A stretch of 64,000 bases of DNA from Clostridium ljungdahlii (GCF_001636845.1 NZ_LITT01000011.1:124001-188000); one strand, 5' to 3'; counted from the stretch's first letter, positions 1-9,845 are shown. Notes: generated by a model not told the origin, from the sequence alone. Made by a program: numbers and translations.

Positions 1-155
1 TTTTAGTAGTTTCTGAAAGTGCCATAAAGACTCCAGAAGATATAAGGTATTTAAATGGCTTAGGTGTAAGTGCAGTGCTTATAGGAGAAACTTTTATGAG
101 AAATATTGAAAATGAGTATAAGTTAAGAGATTTTATAAAACAGTCCAAGTTTTGA
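1..155 (+). CDS. trpC: Indole-3-glycerol phosphate synthase, C-terminal end (partial)
   Basis: The window opens inside an ORF read from base 3 that ends in TGA at 153-155. Its last 50 residues include VVSESAIKTPEDI and GVSAVLIGETFMR, typical of the last strands of the TrpC TIM barrel, where the SES and GE segments help bind the substrate phosphate. The enzyme closes the indole ring in tryptophan synthesis. It lies 13 bases before trpF in the same operon. Only the C-terminus is visible, so the call rests on these motifs and the operon context. Confidence 0.88.
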   Translation, partial: LVVSESAIKTPEDIRYLNGLGVSAVLIGETFMRNIENEYKLRDFIKQSKF

Positions 156-168
156 AAAGGGTGAATTT

Positions 169-798
169 ATGACTTTAGTAAAGGTATGTGGTATAAGGCG
201 GGGTGAAGATGTAGAATTTTTAAACAAGCTCCTTCCAGACTACGCTGGATTTGTGTTTTGTAAAAGCAAAAGGCAGGTTACTTTAAAATTAGCAGAAGAA
301 CTTGTTAAAAAGTTGGATAAAAGAATAAAGAGGGTTGGGATTTTTCAAAACAATAGTTTGGAAGAAGTGAAAAATACAGCAGAAATGTTGAAATTAGATG
401 TAATCCAGCTTCATGGAAGGGAAGATGAAAATTATATAAAAAACTTGCATCCATTTAAAATATGGAAAAGTGTAAGCATTGATGTAAAAAGTTCGTTAGA
501 AGATCTAAAAGACAAGATAGATAAAATATCAAATTGTAATGTGGAAGCAGTACTTGTAGATAGCAGTGTAGGTGGAAAAACTGGAGGTACAGGTACAAGT
601 TTTAATTGGAACGTATTAGAAAACTTAAATATAAATAAGAAATTAGTACTCGCAGGAGGTCTTAATCCAGATAACATAAATACTGCTTTAGAATGTGTAA
701 AACCCTATGTAGTAGACGTATCCAGCGGGGTTGAAGAAAATGGTGTAAAGAGTTTTAAAAAAATAGATCAATTTATAAAGAAAGTGAGGAATTTTTAA
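169..798 (+). CDS. trpF: Phosphoribosylanthranilate isomerase
   Basis: A 209-residue single-domain TIM barrel that converts N-(5-phosphoribosyl)anthranilate to CdRP in tryptophan synthesis. The catalytic Cys7 (VKVCGI) and general-acid Asp131 ([14 protein letters not shown]) are both present, followed by the phosphate-binding LAGGLNPDN segment. Length is normal for the family. The start follows a purine-rich GGGTG ribosome site. The stop codon overlaps the trpB start (TAATG), so the two are translationally coupled. Confidence 0.96.
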   Translation: MTLVKVCGIRRGEDVEFLNKLLPDYAGFVFCKSKRQVTLKLAEELVKKLDKRIKRVGIFQNNSLEEVKNTAEMLKLDVIQLHGREDENYIKNLHPFKIWKSVSIDVKSSLEDLKDKIDKISNCNVEAVLVDSSVGGKTGGTGTSFNWNVLENLNINKKLVLAGGLNPDNINTALECVKPYVVDVSSGVEENGVKSFKKIDQFIKKVRNF

Positions 799-1973
799 TG
801 GATGGAAGGTTTGGAAAATTTGGAGGACAGTATGTACCAGAAACAATAATGAATGCAGTTATGCAGCTTGAAAAGGAGTTTAATAAAGCAATAAAAGATG
901 AAAAATTTATAGAGGAATATAAGTACTACCTTAAAGATTATGTGGGAAGAGAAAATCCATTGTATTTTGCAAAGAATTTTACTGAAAAATTAGGTGGAGC
1001 AAAAATATATCTTAAAAGAGAAGATTTAAACCATACGGGAGCACATAAAATAAACAATGCACTAGGACAGGTGCTTCTTGCAAAGAGAATGGGTAAAAAA
1101 AGGGTTATAGCTGAAACAGGAGCTGGACAGCATGGGGTAGCTACGGCTACGGCAGCTGCTATCTTTGGCATGGAATGTGAAGTATTTATGGGTGAAGAAG
1201 ACATAAGAAGACAAGCTCTTAATGTATTTAAGATGAAAATATTAGGATCAAAAGTAACTTCTGTAACTTCGGGAACGGGAACCTTAAAGGATGCTGTAAA
1301 TGAAGCTATGAGAAATTGGGTGTCAAATATAGAAGATACCTTTTATGTAATAGGCTCTGTAATGGGACCGCATCCTTATCCAACTATGGTTAGAGATTTT
1401 CAAAGGGTAATTGGGGATGAAGCTAGAAAGCAGATTTTAGAAAAAGAGGGAAGACTTCCTGATTATGTCATAGCTTGTGTAGGTGGTGGAAGCAATTCCA
1501 TGGGAATTTTTTATCCCTTTGTAGAAGATACTTCTGTAAAATTGGTAGGAGTAGAGGCTGCAGGAAAAGGACTTGATACGGATGAACATGCAGCTACTAT
1601 ATCAAAGGGTTCTGTAGGGGTAATTCACGGTATGATGACTTATGTACTTCAAGATGAGGATGGTCAAATACTTCCTGCTTATTCTATATCAGCAGGACTT
1701 GATTATCCAGGAATAGGACCGGAACACGCATATTATCATGATATAAAAAGGGCAACTTATGAATCAGCTACAGATAAAGAAGCAGTGAATGCATTTACCT
1801 ACTTGTCACAGGTTGAGGGAATAATTCCAGCACTTGAAAGCTCTCATGCCCTGGCTTATGCAATGAAGCTTGCTCCAAAACTTAGTAAGGATAAAATAAT
1901 CATTGTAAATTTATCTGGAAGAGGAGACAAAGATATAAATACTATAGCTAATATAATGGGGGTAGAATTATAA
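798..1973 (+). CDS. trpB: Tryptophan synthase beta chain
   Basis: A 391-residue fold-type II PLP enzyme that condenses indole with serine. The Schiff-base lysine is Lys84 in HTGAHKINN, and the PLP-phosphate loop is GGGSNSMG. The N-terminal [14 protein letters not shown] block is the standard TrpB1 signature. Both junctions are TAATG overlaps, with trpF upstream and trpA downstream, as expected for subunits of one complex. Confidence 0.97.
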   Translation: MDGRFGKFGGQYVPETIMNAVMQLEKEFNKAIKDEKFIEEYKYYLKDYVGRENPLYFAKNFTEKLGGAKIYLKREDLNHTGAHKINNALGQVLLAKRMGKKRVIAETGAGQHGVATATAAAIFGMECEVFMGEEDIRRQALNVFKMKILGSKVTSVTSGTGTLKDAVNEAMRNWVSNIEDTFYVIGSVMGPHPYPTMVRDFQRVIGDEARKQILEKEGRLPDYVIACVGGGSNSMGIFYPFVEDTSVKLVGVEAAGKGLDTDEHAATISKGSVGVIHGMMTYVLQDEDGQILPAYSISAGLDYPGIGPEHAYYHDIKRATYESATDKEAVNAFTYLSQVEGIIPALESSHALAYAMKLAPKLSKDKIIIVNLSGRGDKDINTIANIMGVEL

Positions 1974-2758
1974 TGAATAGAATAGATTTCAAATTTTCAA
2001 AGTTAAAGGAAAGAGGAGAAAAAGCCCTAATACCATTTATAACTTCAGGAGATCCAGATTTAGACACTACTGTAGAATTAGTAATTGCAATGGAAGAAGC
2101 AGGAGCAGATATAATAGAACTTGGAATACCTTATTCAGATCCTCTGGCAGATGGACCTACTATACAGGCATCTTCAAATAGATCCCTTAAAGGCGGAACG
2201 AAAATATCAGGTATAATGGACACGGTGAAAAAGATAAGAGAGAAAACAGAAGTACCTTTAGTGTATCTTGTTTACTATAACTCCATATTCAAGTATGGTA
2301 TGGAAAAGTTTATAAGAGAGTGCAGCGAGTGCGGTGTAGACGGAATTATAATACCAGATCTTCCTATAGAAGAGAGAAAGGATATTATAGCTATTGGTAA
2401 GAAATACAATGTACATCTTATTCCACTAGTAGCACCTACTTCAAAGGAGAGAATAGAAAAGATAGTAAAAGATGCGGGTGGATTTGTATATTGTGTTTCT
2501 GTAAATGGTGTTACAGGTACGAGGAGCAGCATAAATACTGATATTGAGGAATATATGAATATAATTTCAAGTTATACGGATGTTCCAAAGGCACTTGGAT
2601 TTGGAATATCCTCAGCAGAGATGGCTGCAAAATTCAAGCCTTATTGTGAAGGGATAATTGTGGGAAGTGCAGTAATTAAAAAGATAGAAGCTGGAAAAAG
2701 TAAAGAAGACATAGTTGAAAATGTAAAAAAGTTCATTAGAGAATTAAAATTAGCTTAA
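1973..2758 (+). CDS. trpA: Tryptophan synthase alpha chain
   Basis: A 261-residue TIM barrel that cleaves indole-3-glycerol phosphate to indole, which passes to the beta subunit. The catalytic pair Glu49 and Asp60 is intact in ELGIPYSDPLADGPT. The phosphate-binding GFGISS and VGSAVIKK segments are near the C-terminus. It is the last gene of the trp operon and is followed at once by an intrinsic terminator. Confidence 0.97.
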   Translation: MNRIDFKFSKLKERGEKALIPFITSGDPDLDTTVELVIAMEEAGADIIELGIPYSDPLADGPTIQASSNRSLKGGTKISGIMDTVKKIREKTEVPLVYLVYYNSIFKYGMEKFIRECSECGVDGIIIPDLPIEERKDIIAIGKKYNVHLIPLVAPTSKERIEKIVKDAGGFVYCVSVNGVTGTRSSINTDIEEYMNIISSYTDVPKALGFGISSAEMAAKFKPYCEGIIVGSAVIKKIEAGKSKEDIVENVKKFIRELKLA

Positions 2759-2762
2759 GATA

Positions 2763-2803
2763 AAAAATAACCGGTATATGTTTGTAATCCGGTTATTTTT
2801 TTT
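2763..2803 (+). terminator. Intrinsic terminator of the trp operon
   Basis: A perfect 10-bp stem (AAATAACCGG at 2765-2774 with its complement at 2789-2798) runs into a T tract. It begins five bases after the trpA stop codon. Confidence 0.9.
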
Positions 2804-2883
2804 ATTTAAAACTATGGTGGACAGTATGATAGTACAAAAATAATAATTTAGAAAGTAATGCTATTTTCACATTGTTAATAAAT

Positions 2884-2910
2884 TTGACACTCAAATAACA
2901 TACTTGTAAT
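2884..2910 (+). promoter_or_regulatory. Candidate promoter for the glycosyltransferase gene
   Basis: TTGACA at 2884-2889 is followed after 15 bases by TGTAAT at 2905-2910, about 85 bases before the GTG start at 2997. The -35 box is consensus but the spacer is short, so this is a moderate call. Confidence 0.4.
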
Positions 2911-2996
2911 GTAAATTAGATATGAATAAATTAGAACCAGATTATTCAAGAACTTATTGTAAATTATTCATATTTAATTGAAAGAAGGTTGACATA

Positions 2997-5063
2997 GTGA
3001 ATAGAAAAGTTAAATTTACAAGAAAAAGCATTTTGTTATCATTAATTTTAATGTTATCTGCAGTGTTGAATTTTGCTAATTTGGGTATAGAAGGAAATGC
3101 AAATACTTTTTATGCTGCAGGTGTAAAAAGTATGATGATGAATTTTAAAAATTTCTTTTTTGCATCTTTTGATCCATCAGGTTTTGTAACCATTGATAAA
3201 CCACCTTTAGGTTTTTGGATTCAAACTATATCTGCAAAAATATTTGGATTTAGTGGATGGAGTATAATTCTTCCACAGGCGCTTGCAGGAGTAATTTCTG
3301 TTGCAATTATATATTATCTTGTTAAAAGATCTTTTGGAGCTTCGGCAGGACTTATTGCAGCACTGTGTCTTGCAGTAACACCAATATCTGTAGCAGCGGC
3401 TAGAAACAATACTATTGATAATTTGCTTGTTATGTTTTTATTGCTAGCATGTTTAGCTGCACAAATAGCTGCTGAAAGAGGCAAAATTAGTTATCTTATA
3501 TTGAGTTTGGTTCTTATAGGCATAGGATTTAATATAAAAATGGTTGAAGCCTATATGGTAGCGCCTGCTGTATATATAACATATCTTCTTGCTTCTACTA
3601 TGAGCTTTAAGAAGAAAATAAAGGATCTTATTTTAGGTACAGTTGTACTTTTAGTAGTATCACTATCCTGGGCTATAGTTGTAGATTTGGTACCAGCAAG
3701 TAATAGGCCTTATATAGGCAGCAGTACTAATAATACAGTTATGCAGCTTATAATAGGTCATAATGGACTGGAAAGGATTGGAATAAACGGAAGGAATGCT
3801 GGTAAAGGTCAAAAGCAGCAGGGAACATTAAAAAATGAATTTAATAAAAACAATACTAAAAGAACATTAGGTCAGGGTGACTTTGGAAATAGACCTAATG
3901 GATCAAATAAAAACAATCCATATTTTAATAATGCACAAGGTGGTATGAGATCTAACTCAAAGTCCGGTATTTTTAGATTATTTGGTAATGGCAATATGTC
4001 AGATCAAATATCCTGGTTTTTACTATTTGCTATGATTGGATTTATTGCTGCAGCCATAAAGGAAAAGTTAAAGGCTCCCTTTGATAGTAAAAGAAAGTTA
4101 TCTCTAATATTATGGGTTATGTGGTTATTGCCTGAGTTCATATATTTTAGTTTTTCAAAAAATGTAACACACACATACTATTTAACAACAATGGCACCAT
4201 CTATTGCAGCTTTGACTGGAATTGGATTGTCAGCTATGTGGACACTTTATAAAGAAGGCGGCTTAAAATCCTGGATTTTGCCAATAGGGCTTATTGCAAA
4301 TGGTTGTGCTGAGATACTTATTTTATCTTATAATTATAATAGATCAAATGGGTACAAGATTATAATTATAATAACAGGGATTTTATGCATTATATCTTCA
4401 CTAATATTATGTATAATTAATTTAATTAGAAGTAAAGAGAAAAATTCAGGTTTTAGTAGTAATACAGCATTGAGTAAAATGTTGGTTAGTATTGCTTTTA
4501 TAGGAATTTTAGCTGCTCCTACAGTGTGGTCATTTACTCCAATGATTTACAAAATGAATGGAAGTAGTCCATCAGCTGGATTGGAACTTGCAAGGAGTAA
4601 TCAGCAAAGAGATATGGGTAACACCAATAACTCAAAACTCATAAAATTCTTAGAGAATAATAAAACAAATGAAAAGTATCTTGTTGTAGTGCCTTCAGCT
4701 AATTCTTATGGTTCAGATTTAATACTTAAAACTGGTCAACCTGTAATGGCACTTGGAGGATTTAGTGGATCAGATCCTATACTTACAGTAGATAAGTTCA
4801 AAAAATTGGTTAATGATGGAGCTATAAGGTATGCTCTGGTAAGTGCAGGCAATGGCAGAGGCTTTATGGGTTTCGGGGGTCATGGGAGTAATTCGAATAA
4901 TGATATTGATAATTGGATTAAGCAAAACGGAAAGGTTGTTCCAGATAGTAAATGGAGTAATTCTAATACGCCTGAGAGCAAGGCTAAAAACCAAAGAACT
5001 AATGGATTTGTTGGATTTGGTGGAGAAAACAATTCTATGAAATTATATGATTTAGGTAAATGA
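2997..5063 (+). CDS. GT39-family membrane glycosyltransferase (ArnT/PMT-like)
   Basis: A 688-residue multispanning membrane protein. The N-terminus shows the GT-C fold hallmark of this family: a hydrophobic start, then the first large loop with YYAAGVKSM-like and DKPPLGFWIQ segments, where an acidic residue serves catalysis. About ten membrane segments follow. A low-complexity Asn/Gly loop (about residues 265-325) interrupts the helices, and a soluble C-terminal domain ends in KLYDLGK. Such enzymes move sugars from polyprenyl-phosphate donors to envelope lipids or proteins. It starts with GTG, placed 8 bases after AGAAGG. The 3' end of this gene is duplicated at 9636-9727. Confidence 0.82.
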   Translation: MNRKVKFTRKSILLSLILMLSAVLNFANLGIEGNANTFYAAGVKSMMMNFKNFFFASFDPSGFVTIDKPPLGFWIQTISAKIFGFSGWSIILPQALAGVISVAIIYYLVKRSFGASAGLIAALCLAVTPISVAAARNNTIDNLLVMFLLLACLAAQIAAERGKISYLILSLVLIGIGFNIKMVEAYMVAPAVYITYLLASTMSFKKKIKDLILGTVVLLVVSLSWAIVVDLVPASNRPYIGSSTNNTVMQLIIGHNGLERIGINGRNAGKGQKQQGTLKNEFNKNNTKRTLGQGDFGNRPNGSNKNNPYFNNAQGGMRSNSKSGIFRLFGNGNMSDQISWFLLFAMIGFIAAAIKEKLKAPFDSKRKLSLILWVMWLLPEFIYFSFSKNVTHTYYLTTMAPSIAALTGIGLSAMWTLYKEGGLKSWILPIGLIANGCAEILILSYNYNRSNGYKIIIIITGILCIISSLILCIINLIRSKEKNSGFSSNTALSKMLVSIAFIGILAAPTVWSFTPMIYKMNGSSPSAGLELARSNQQRDMGNTNNSKLIKFLENNKTNEKYLVVVPSANSYGSDLILKTGQPVMALGGFSGSDPILTVDKFKKLVNDGAIRYALVSAGNGRGFMGFGGHGSNSNNDIDNWIKQNGKVVPDSKWSNSNTPESKAKNQRTNGFVGFGGENNSMKLYDLGK

Positions 5064-5128
5064 TGCGAAATGGAGACATTGAAGTAAAAATAAATTATGT
5101 TGTTAGATAAAGTCTTTATAGTATAAAA
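5036..5128 (+). repeat. Direct repeat, copy 1 (glycosyltransferase 3' end and downstream)
   Basis: The last nine codons of the glycosyltransferase plus about 65 bases downstream recur at 9636-9727 with roughly 90% identity by eye. The copies flank the dehydrogenase, reductase and LysR genes. Confidence 0.85.
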
Positions 5129-5131
5129 AAC

Positions 5132-5190
5132 CTATCAAAATGTTTTATTATTATAAGTGATGAAACAAACAAAATAAAACATTTTGATGG
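5132..5190. repeat. Inverted repeat in the region beside transposase debris
   Basis: ATCAAAATGTTTTATT (within 5132-5149) has a matching inverse at 5173-5190, a stem of about 16 bp. No clear T tract follows, so it may be a transposon-related palindrome rather than a normal terminator. Confidence 0.5.
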
Positions 5191-5196
5191 GATCTT

Positions 5197-5262
5197 ATGC
5201 AAGATTTATTAATAGAAATATTTTATGACGTAGATAATTATTGTATCTTTCTTCGAATGTAA
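5197..5262 (+). pseudogene. Possible transposase N-terminal remnant
   Basis: A short reading frame of 21 codons starts MQDLLIEIFYDVDNYC and stops at 5262. The pattern (short helix, then D-x-D-N-x-C) resembles the beginning of IS982/IS4-type transposases. It stands alone, directly after the inverted repeat, so it is read as debris. The family assignment is tentative. Confidence 0.35.
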
Positions 5263-5281
5263 GTTCTATTTTTTCAGCCAT

Positions 5282-6376
5282 TTAATTTATTTTTAATACA
5301 GCTTTAATAACTTTACCATTGTGAGAGTCTTCGAAAGCTTTGTTAATATCTTCAAAATCATAGAATTTAATTAATTTATCAAATGGAAATTTACCTTCTT
5401 TATAGTATTGAATTAATTGAGGAATAAACAACTTTGGAATAGAATCACCTTCTACAATCCCAATTAGAGATTTTGCTTCACCCATTAATTCTTCTTGTAC
5501 ATTAATGGTCAAATCTCCAGTTGCCCCTAGAACTACTGCAGTACCTAAGAAACGAACACAAGCAAGAGCTTTCTTTACAAAATCACCAACTCCAGTGGTA
5601 TCAATTGCATAGTGACATCCTCCATTTGTGATTTTCTTAATTTCACAAACTATATCATCAGTTTCTTTTCTGTTTATAGTATGAGTTGCTCCAAGCTCTT
5701 TTGCAAGTTCTAAACTGCTTGGATTTCCTCCTACTGCAATAATTTTTGAACATCCTGTAATTTTAGCTGCCATAATAGCACTCATTCCTACAGTTCCACA
5801 TCCAAATACCGCAATAGTAGAACCAAATTTTGGATTTAATCTATTTAATACAGCACCTGCACCTGTTTGGATGCCACAACCTAGAGGGCCTACCAATGCA
5901 AGATCTATATCATCATCAACCTTTATTGCACTGTTTTGATTTACCACTGCATAAGTTGCAAAAGAGGATTGTCCAAAGAATGAAGATATTTCTTTTCCAT
6001 TTTGTGAAAGTCTCTTTGTACCATCACTCATAACCCCACCAAAATTAATTGCATTAAAATTTTCACATGCATGTTGATGTGCACTTAGACAGTTTTCACA
6101 ATGTCCACAAAATCCAAAGGAAAATCCAACACGGTCCCCCTTTTTAAACTCAATAACACTACTACCAACCTCTTCTACAATACCACAACCTTCATGTCCA
6201 AATACTGCTGGTAAAGGTACCGGAATCGCTTGTAGTTTTGCAACTTCATCAGTATGACAAACACCACTTGATACTATTTTTACAAGTATTTCATCTGCCT
6301 TTGGTGATGCTAATTCTACCTCTTCAATTTTAAAATCTTGTCCTTTTTCATGAACTACTGCCGCTTTTATTTTCAT
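5282..6376 (-). CDS. Zinc-dependent alcohol dehydrogenase (aryl/allyl-alcohol type)
   Basis: A 364-residue medium-chain dehydrogenase of typical length. The catalytic zinc ligands are the Cys in SSGVCHTDE, the His in FGHEGCG and a later Cys in GPLGCGIQTG. The structural zinc loop is FCGHCENC with a fourth Cys seven residues on. The Rossmann motif GCGTVGMSA binds NAD(P). The sequence is closest in style to benzyl/geraniol alcohol dehydrogenases. It lies 15 bases after the OYE-type reductase, so the pair probably forms one transcript and may act in sequence on an unsaturated alcohol, aldehyde or acid. The substrate is inferred only. Confidence 0.85.
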   Translation of the reverse strand: MKIKAAVVHEKGQDFKIEEVELASPKADEILVKIVSSGVCHTDEVAKLQAIPVPLPAVFGHEGCGIVEEVGSSVIEFKKGDRVGFSFGFCGHCENCLSAHQHACENFNAINFGGVMSDGTKRLSQNGKEISSFFGQSSFATYAVVNQNSAIKVDDDIDLALVGPLGCGIQTGAGAVLNRLNPKFGSTIAVFGCGTVGMSAIMAAKITGCSKIIAVGGNPSSLELAKELGATHTINRKETDDIVCEIKKITNGGCHYAIDTTGVGDFVKKALACVRFLGTAVVLGATGDLTINVQEELMGEAKSLIGIVEGDSIPKLFIPQLIQYYKEGKFPFDKLIKFYDFEDINKAFEDSHNGKVIKAVLKIN

Positions 6377-6391
6377 AATAATCCCCTTTCT

Positions 6392-8335
6392 TTAAATATC
6401 TAGTACACGATAGTATCCGTTTGTAACTGCATCAACAACACGACCCGGCTTAATACAGTCACCTGTTTCAAATACACGTGGTGCTGCGTTATAGAAGCTG
6501 TCTGCAACTGCACGGTCAGCTTTCATACCTGCTGCTAACAAAATGCTGTCAGCCTCAAAAGTAACTTCACCATCGGTCGTCTCACAGACAAGTCCTTCAG
6601 CTGTAACAGCCTTTGCCTTTGTATTTACATTGATCTTTATATTGCTGCCACGCATTGCCATTATCATTGCACTTTTGTGCATAAAATAAGAATCTATTGC
6701 CCAGTCACTTTTCATCTCAACGATTGTAACATCCTTTCCAAGTCTATCCAGATAAATTGCACATTCGCATCCAACAAGACCTCCGCCAAGGATAACAACC
6801 TTCTGTCCAAGTGCAGGAGCTTTCTGATGAAGAGCTTCAAGGCCAACAACTTTCTCATCATCAATTCCAGGGATTGGTGGAACAATCGGTTTAGCACCAA
6901 TAGCTGTAATGATGACATCAGCATTCTTTGCTGCAGCCTGCTCAGCAGTAATCTCTGTATTCAAATAAACCTCAACGCCTGATTTCTCCAAACGTCCTTT
7001 TAATACTTTTACAAAGTTGAACATATCCTGCTTAAAAGGAATATACTGTTCAGAAAGAAGCTGTCCACCAAGTTCACTGCTTTTTTCATAAAGAGTAACA
7101 GAATGACCACGATGAGCTGCTGTAATAGCTGCTTCCATACCGCCTGGGCCACCACCAACTACGATAACTTTCTTTGGCGTTGTGGCTGGGAATGCATGCT
7201 TGTTTTCTAGTTCATTACCAATAACTGGATTGAGTGCACAACAGAATGTTCTATTTGTTAAATAATTGAAGAAACAGGTGTAGCAGCGGCAGCAGCGATT
7301 AATATCATCTGCATTTCCTGAAAATGATTTCTCCGGGAAATATGGATCAGCTAGTGATTGACGTGCAATTTGTATGATATCTGCTTTTCCTGAAGCAATA
7401 ATTTCTTCCATCATGTCCGGATCATTTAGTCCACCTAATGTAGCAACCGGTGTCTTAACGTGCTTTTTAATCTCAGACGCAAGATATACATTATATCCAT
7501 GTTCAATAAACATAGATGGGTGGGTAAGTGTAAATACCTCCGGATCTTCATGAATACCAGCAGAAACATGGATAATATCGACCTTCCCATCCAGCATTTT
7601 GGCCATCTTGATGCCTTCTTCGATTGTGTATCCATCTTTCGTATACTCTGCTCCACTCATACGGAATTCAATTGGATAATTAGATCCAACAGCTTCACGT
7701 ACTTTTTCTATTACCAGCAGTGGAAAACGCATACGATTCTCAAGACTGCCACCCCATTTATCTGTTCTGTGATTCATCGTTGGAGAGCTGAACTGACCAA
7801 GCAGCCATCCATGACCACCATGGATAAGTACCATGTCAAAGCCAGCCTCTTTCACAAGCTTTGCACCTTTAGCAAAACAATCCGCAACTCTATAGATATC
7901 CTCATCTGTCATGCTGCGAACCTGAAGTCCCTCTGGATTTATTTCATCATTGGGTCCAATTAATGTGCCCTCAGCATTGCCATGACCACGGGCATTGCCA
8001 TATTTTCCTCCGTGGGCGAGCTCCATTACTGCATTACAATTGTGACGATGCATAGCGTTTGCAGCTTCCTTAAGTGAAGGGAGAGACATTATGTCATAGA
8101 GTTTTATTTCTTTTGTGTGTGTACGACCAATAGCATCTACAATACCAAGACCAATGGCTACACTGGCAAGACCACCGCGTGCACGATTTTCATGGAATGC
8201 GATTTCTTCTTTCCTCATATTACAGTTTGCGTCTAATTCCGGGTTGGACATAGGCGCACCAAAAATTCTGTTTTTAAAAGTAACTCCGTTAATCTTAATA
8301 GGACTTGCAAGATGTGGATAATATTTGTTTTTCAT
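6392..8335 (-). CDS. OYE-family NADH:flavin oxidoreductase / enoate reductase-like protein
   Basis: A 647-residue fusion. Residues about 1-370 form an Old Yellow Enzyme FMN barrel (catalytic-type HGG motifs, RxSLADPYFP near the end). A Cys cluster CCRCYTCFF...FCCALNP would hold a [4Fe-4S] centre. The C-terminal third carries two dinucleotide folds (VVGGGPGGMEAA and ILGGGLVGCECA) for FAD and NAD(P)H. This layout is that of 2,4-dienoyl-CoA reductase, trimethylamine dehydrogenase, 2-enoate reductase and BaiCD/BaiH. A strong AAGGAGA site precedes ATG. Base composition looks richer in GC than the neighbours, consistent with transfer. Confidence 0.88.
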   Translation of the reverse strand: MKNKYYPHLASPIKINGVTFKNRIFGAPMSNPELDANCNMRKEEIAFHENRARGGLASVAIGLGIVDAIGRTHTKEIKLYDIMSLPSLKEAANAMHRHNCNAVMELAHGGKYGNARGHGNAEGTLIGPNDEINPEGLQVRSMTDEDIYRVADCFAKGAKLVKEAGFDMVLIHGGHGWLLGQFSSPTMNHRTDKWGGSLENRMRFPLLVIEKVREAVGSNYPIEFRMSGAEYTKDGYTIEEGIKMAKMLDGKVDIIHVSAGIHEDPEVFTLTHPSMFIEHGYNVYLASEIKKHVKTPVATLGGLNDPDMMEEIIASGKADIIQIARQSLADPYFPEKSFSGNADDINRCCRCYTCFFNYLTNRTFCCALNPVIGNELENKHAFPATTPKKVIVVGGGPGGMEAAITAAHRGHSVTLYEKSSELGGQLLSEQYIPFKQDMFNFVKVLKGRLEKSGVEVYLNTEITAEQAAAKNADVIITAIGAKPIVPPIPGIDDEKVVGLEALHQKAPALGQKVVILGGGLVGCECAIYLDRLGKDVTIVEMKSDWAIDSYFMHKSAMIMAMRGSNIKINVNTKAKAVTAEGLVCETTDGEVTFEADSILLAAGMKADRAVADSFYNAAPRVFETGDCIKPGRVVDAVTNGYYRVLDI

Positions 8336-8436
8336 ATCCTTTTTCTCCTTTTTTATCTAAGTTTGATAATTTCTTGACACCTTAAGTATATATGATAAAA
8401 TTAAGACAAAAAAGAAGAAAAATTATTGTATATCTA

Positions 8437-8450
8437 CAACCAAAAGGTTG
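8437..8450. promoter_or_regulatory. Candidate LysR operator between divergent genes
   Basis: CAACCAAAAGGTTG is a perfect 5-bp-arm dyad in the 242-base divergent region between the reductase (minus) and the LysR gene (plus). LysR-type regulators normally bind such dyads and control the divergent operon. A TTGACA lies at 8374-8379, but no well-spaced -10 box was found. Confidence 0.5.
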
Positions 8451-8577
8451 CATGCAGAAGACTGTTTCATGAACATTTGCAATTTTTAATTATAGTTGTG
8501 CTATTTTCTATAAGAAATTTATTATACAATGTGTGATAATTTACTATATTTAAAAAAGTTATGAGGGAGGATGAGTT

Positions 8578-9504
8578 ATGACATTCAGACAAATGGAAGT
8601 CTTTATAGAAGTATGCGAGTGCAAAAGTATCAATAAGGCATCTGCGGTATATCATGTGTCCCAGCAAGGCATATCCAAAATAGTCCGAGAACTGGAAAAA
8701 GAGCTGGGATGCCAACTGCTTTACAGAAATAGCAATGGAGTATCTCCTACAAAATATGGTGCGTATTTTCTGGATGAATGTCGTATTATTCTAGAGCGAA
8801 AAAGATATATGTATTCCCATATTTCTCAGATAAAAGATGTGCCTCAGGAAACCATTTTTCTTGGTATGGCCTTTGGCGTAATTTCTGTACTGCCTTATAA
8901 ACTGATTATAGATTTCGAGAATACACATCCACACGTGAATATTGAATATTCAGATCATGCAGACTTTTATCTGGAAGAACTTTTGAAAAAAGACGAATAT
9001 GATTTCTGTATTACAACTGGTGTTATAGATGTAGACCGCTTTTCTGCTGAATGTCTAATTCAAGAACATATATATCTGTGTATTCCTTGGACACATGAAT
9101 TATACCGCAAAAAACATATCCAAGTAGATGATTTGAACTGTCAACGATATGCCATGTTTAACACACAATTTCACATACGACACAATTTCATTGCGACTTG
9201 TCGAAATGCAGGATTTAACCCAATTATTGATATATCATCTGGTGATTTCAACTCTTTAAGAGAGATTGCACAACATAACAACCTTCTGTTTGTTGTTCCG
9301 GCACATACCATACGTTCGGATGATTCCAAGCTCAGATATTATAAATTCCCGGATGATAACTTTAGTTGGGACGTATATTTCGTAAAGAAAAAAAACAAAG
9401 TGTTGACTGAAAATATGTTGGCATTTTATCGATATATAAAACAACAACTTCCTAAACTTAACAATCATCAGAGTACAATAACTTTCAATGATCTCAATGA
9501 ATAG
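8578..9504 (+). CDS. LysR-family transcriptional regulator
   Basis: A 308-residue protein. Residues 1-60 form the LysR winged helix-turn-helix (MTFRQMEVFIEVCECKSINKASAVYHVSQQGISKIVRELEKELG), and the rest is the periplasmic-binding-like effector domain. GAGGGAGG lies just before ATG. It is transcribed away from the reductase/dehydrogenase pair, the usual arrangement for a regulator and its target, so it probably activates that pair in response to an unknown small molecule. Confidence 0.92.
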   Translation: MTFRQMEVFIEVCECKSINKASAVYHVSQQGISKIVRELEKELGCQLLYRNSNGVSPTKYGAYFLDECRIILERKRYMYSHISQIKDVPQETIFLGMAFGVISVLPYKLIIDFENTHPHVNIEYSDHADFYLEELLKKDEYDFCITTGVIDVDRFSAECLIQEHIYLCIPWTHELYRKKHIQVDDLNCQRYAMFNTQFHIRHNFIATCRNAGFNPIIDISSGDFNSLREIAQHNNLLFVVPAHTIRSDDSKLRYYKFPDDNFSWDVYFVKKKNKVLTENMLAFYRYIKQQLPKLNNHQSTITFNDLNE

Positions 9505-9539
9505 CAAGCTCAACCTTTTAAGTTTCGCAACTAATTAAA

Positions 9540-9641
9540 GCCGAGCTTAGGTCTGGAAATGTTTACACATCAAGACAGGTTATAAGATTTATTGGCCCTG
9601 TACTAAAAAGATATATAGATAAAGTTCCAGAATTATATGAA
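9540..9641 (+). pseudogene. Transposase remnant, IS1380-like
   Basis: An open frame without a start reads AELRSGNVYTSRQVIRF followed by IGPVLKRYIDKVPELYE. The LRxGN...FIxPVLxRY pattern resembles the middle of IS1380-family DDE transposases. Internal parts are missing, since the usual segment between PE and LYE is gone. It abuts direct-repeat copy 2, marking a mobile-element scar at the right edge of the dehydrogenase/LysR island. Family assignment is by recall. Confidence 0.55.
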
Positions 9642-9727
9642 ATTATATGATTTAGGTAAATGACGCAAAATGGAGGTATTGAAGTAAAATAAATTACATT
9701 GTTAGATAGAGTCTCTATAGTATAAAA
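9636..9727 (+). repeat. Direct repeat, copy 2
   Basis: Repeats 5036-5128 at about 90% identity and still encodes the KLYDLGK tail and stop of the glycosyltransferase, but with no gene body upstream. It is fused to transposase debris. Confidence 0.85.
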
Positions 9728-9792
9728 TAGCTGCACCTATTTTATTATAGACAGAATAAAGTTTCTTATAAATAAGTGTTATTATATACATC

Positions 9793-9845
9793 TAGATTAT
9801 GAGTAGTACCTCATAATCTAAACAGGATGCTCTTTCGAGCATCCT
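9793..9845 (-). terminator. Paired hairpins at the end of the collagen-like gene
   Basis: Two perfect hairpins lie side by side: TAGATTATGAG (9793-9803) with 9810-9820, and AGGATGCTC (9824-9832, loop TTTC) with 9837-9845. On the minus strand the second comes 18 bases after the stop of the collagen-like gene. T-rich sequence after it is weak, so it may act as a terminator or a stability element. Confidence 0.6.

Noticed and set aside
7460-7963. 167-codon plus-strand ORF opposite the OYE reductase
   Set aside because: Antisense shadow of a well-conserved enzyme; protein sequence is atypical.
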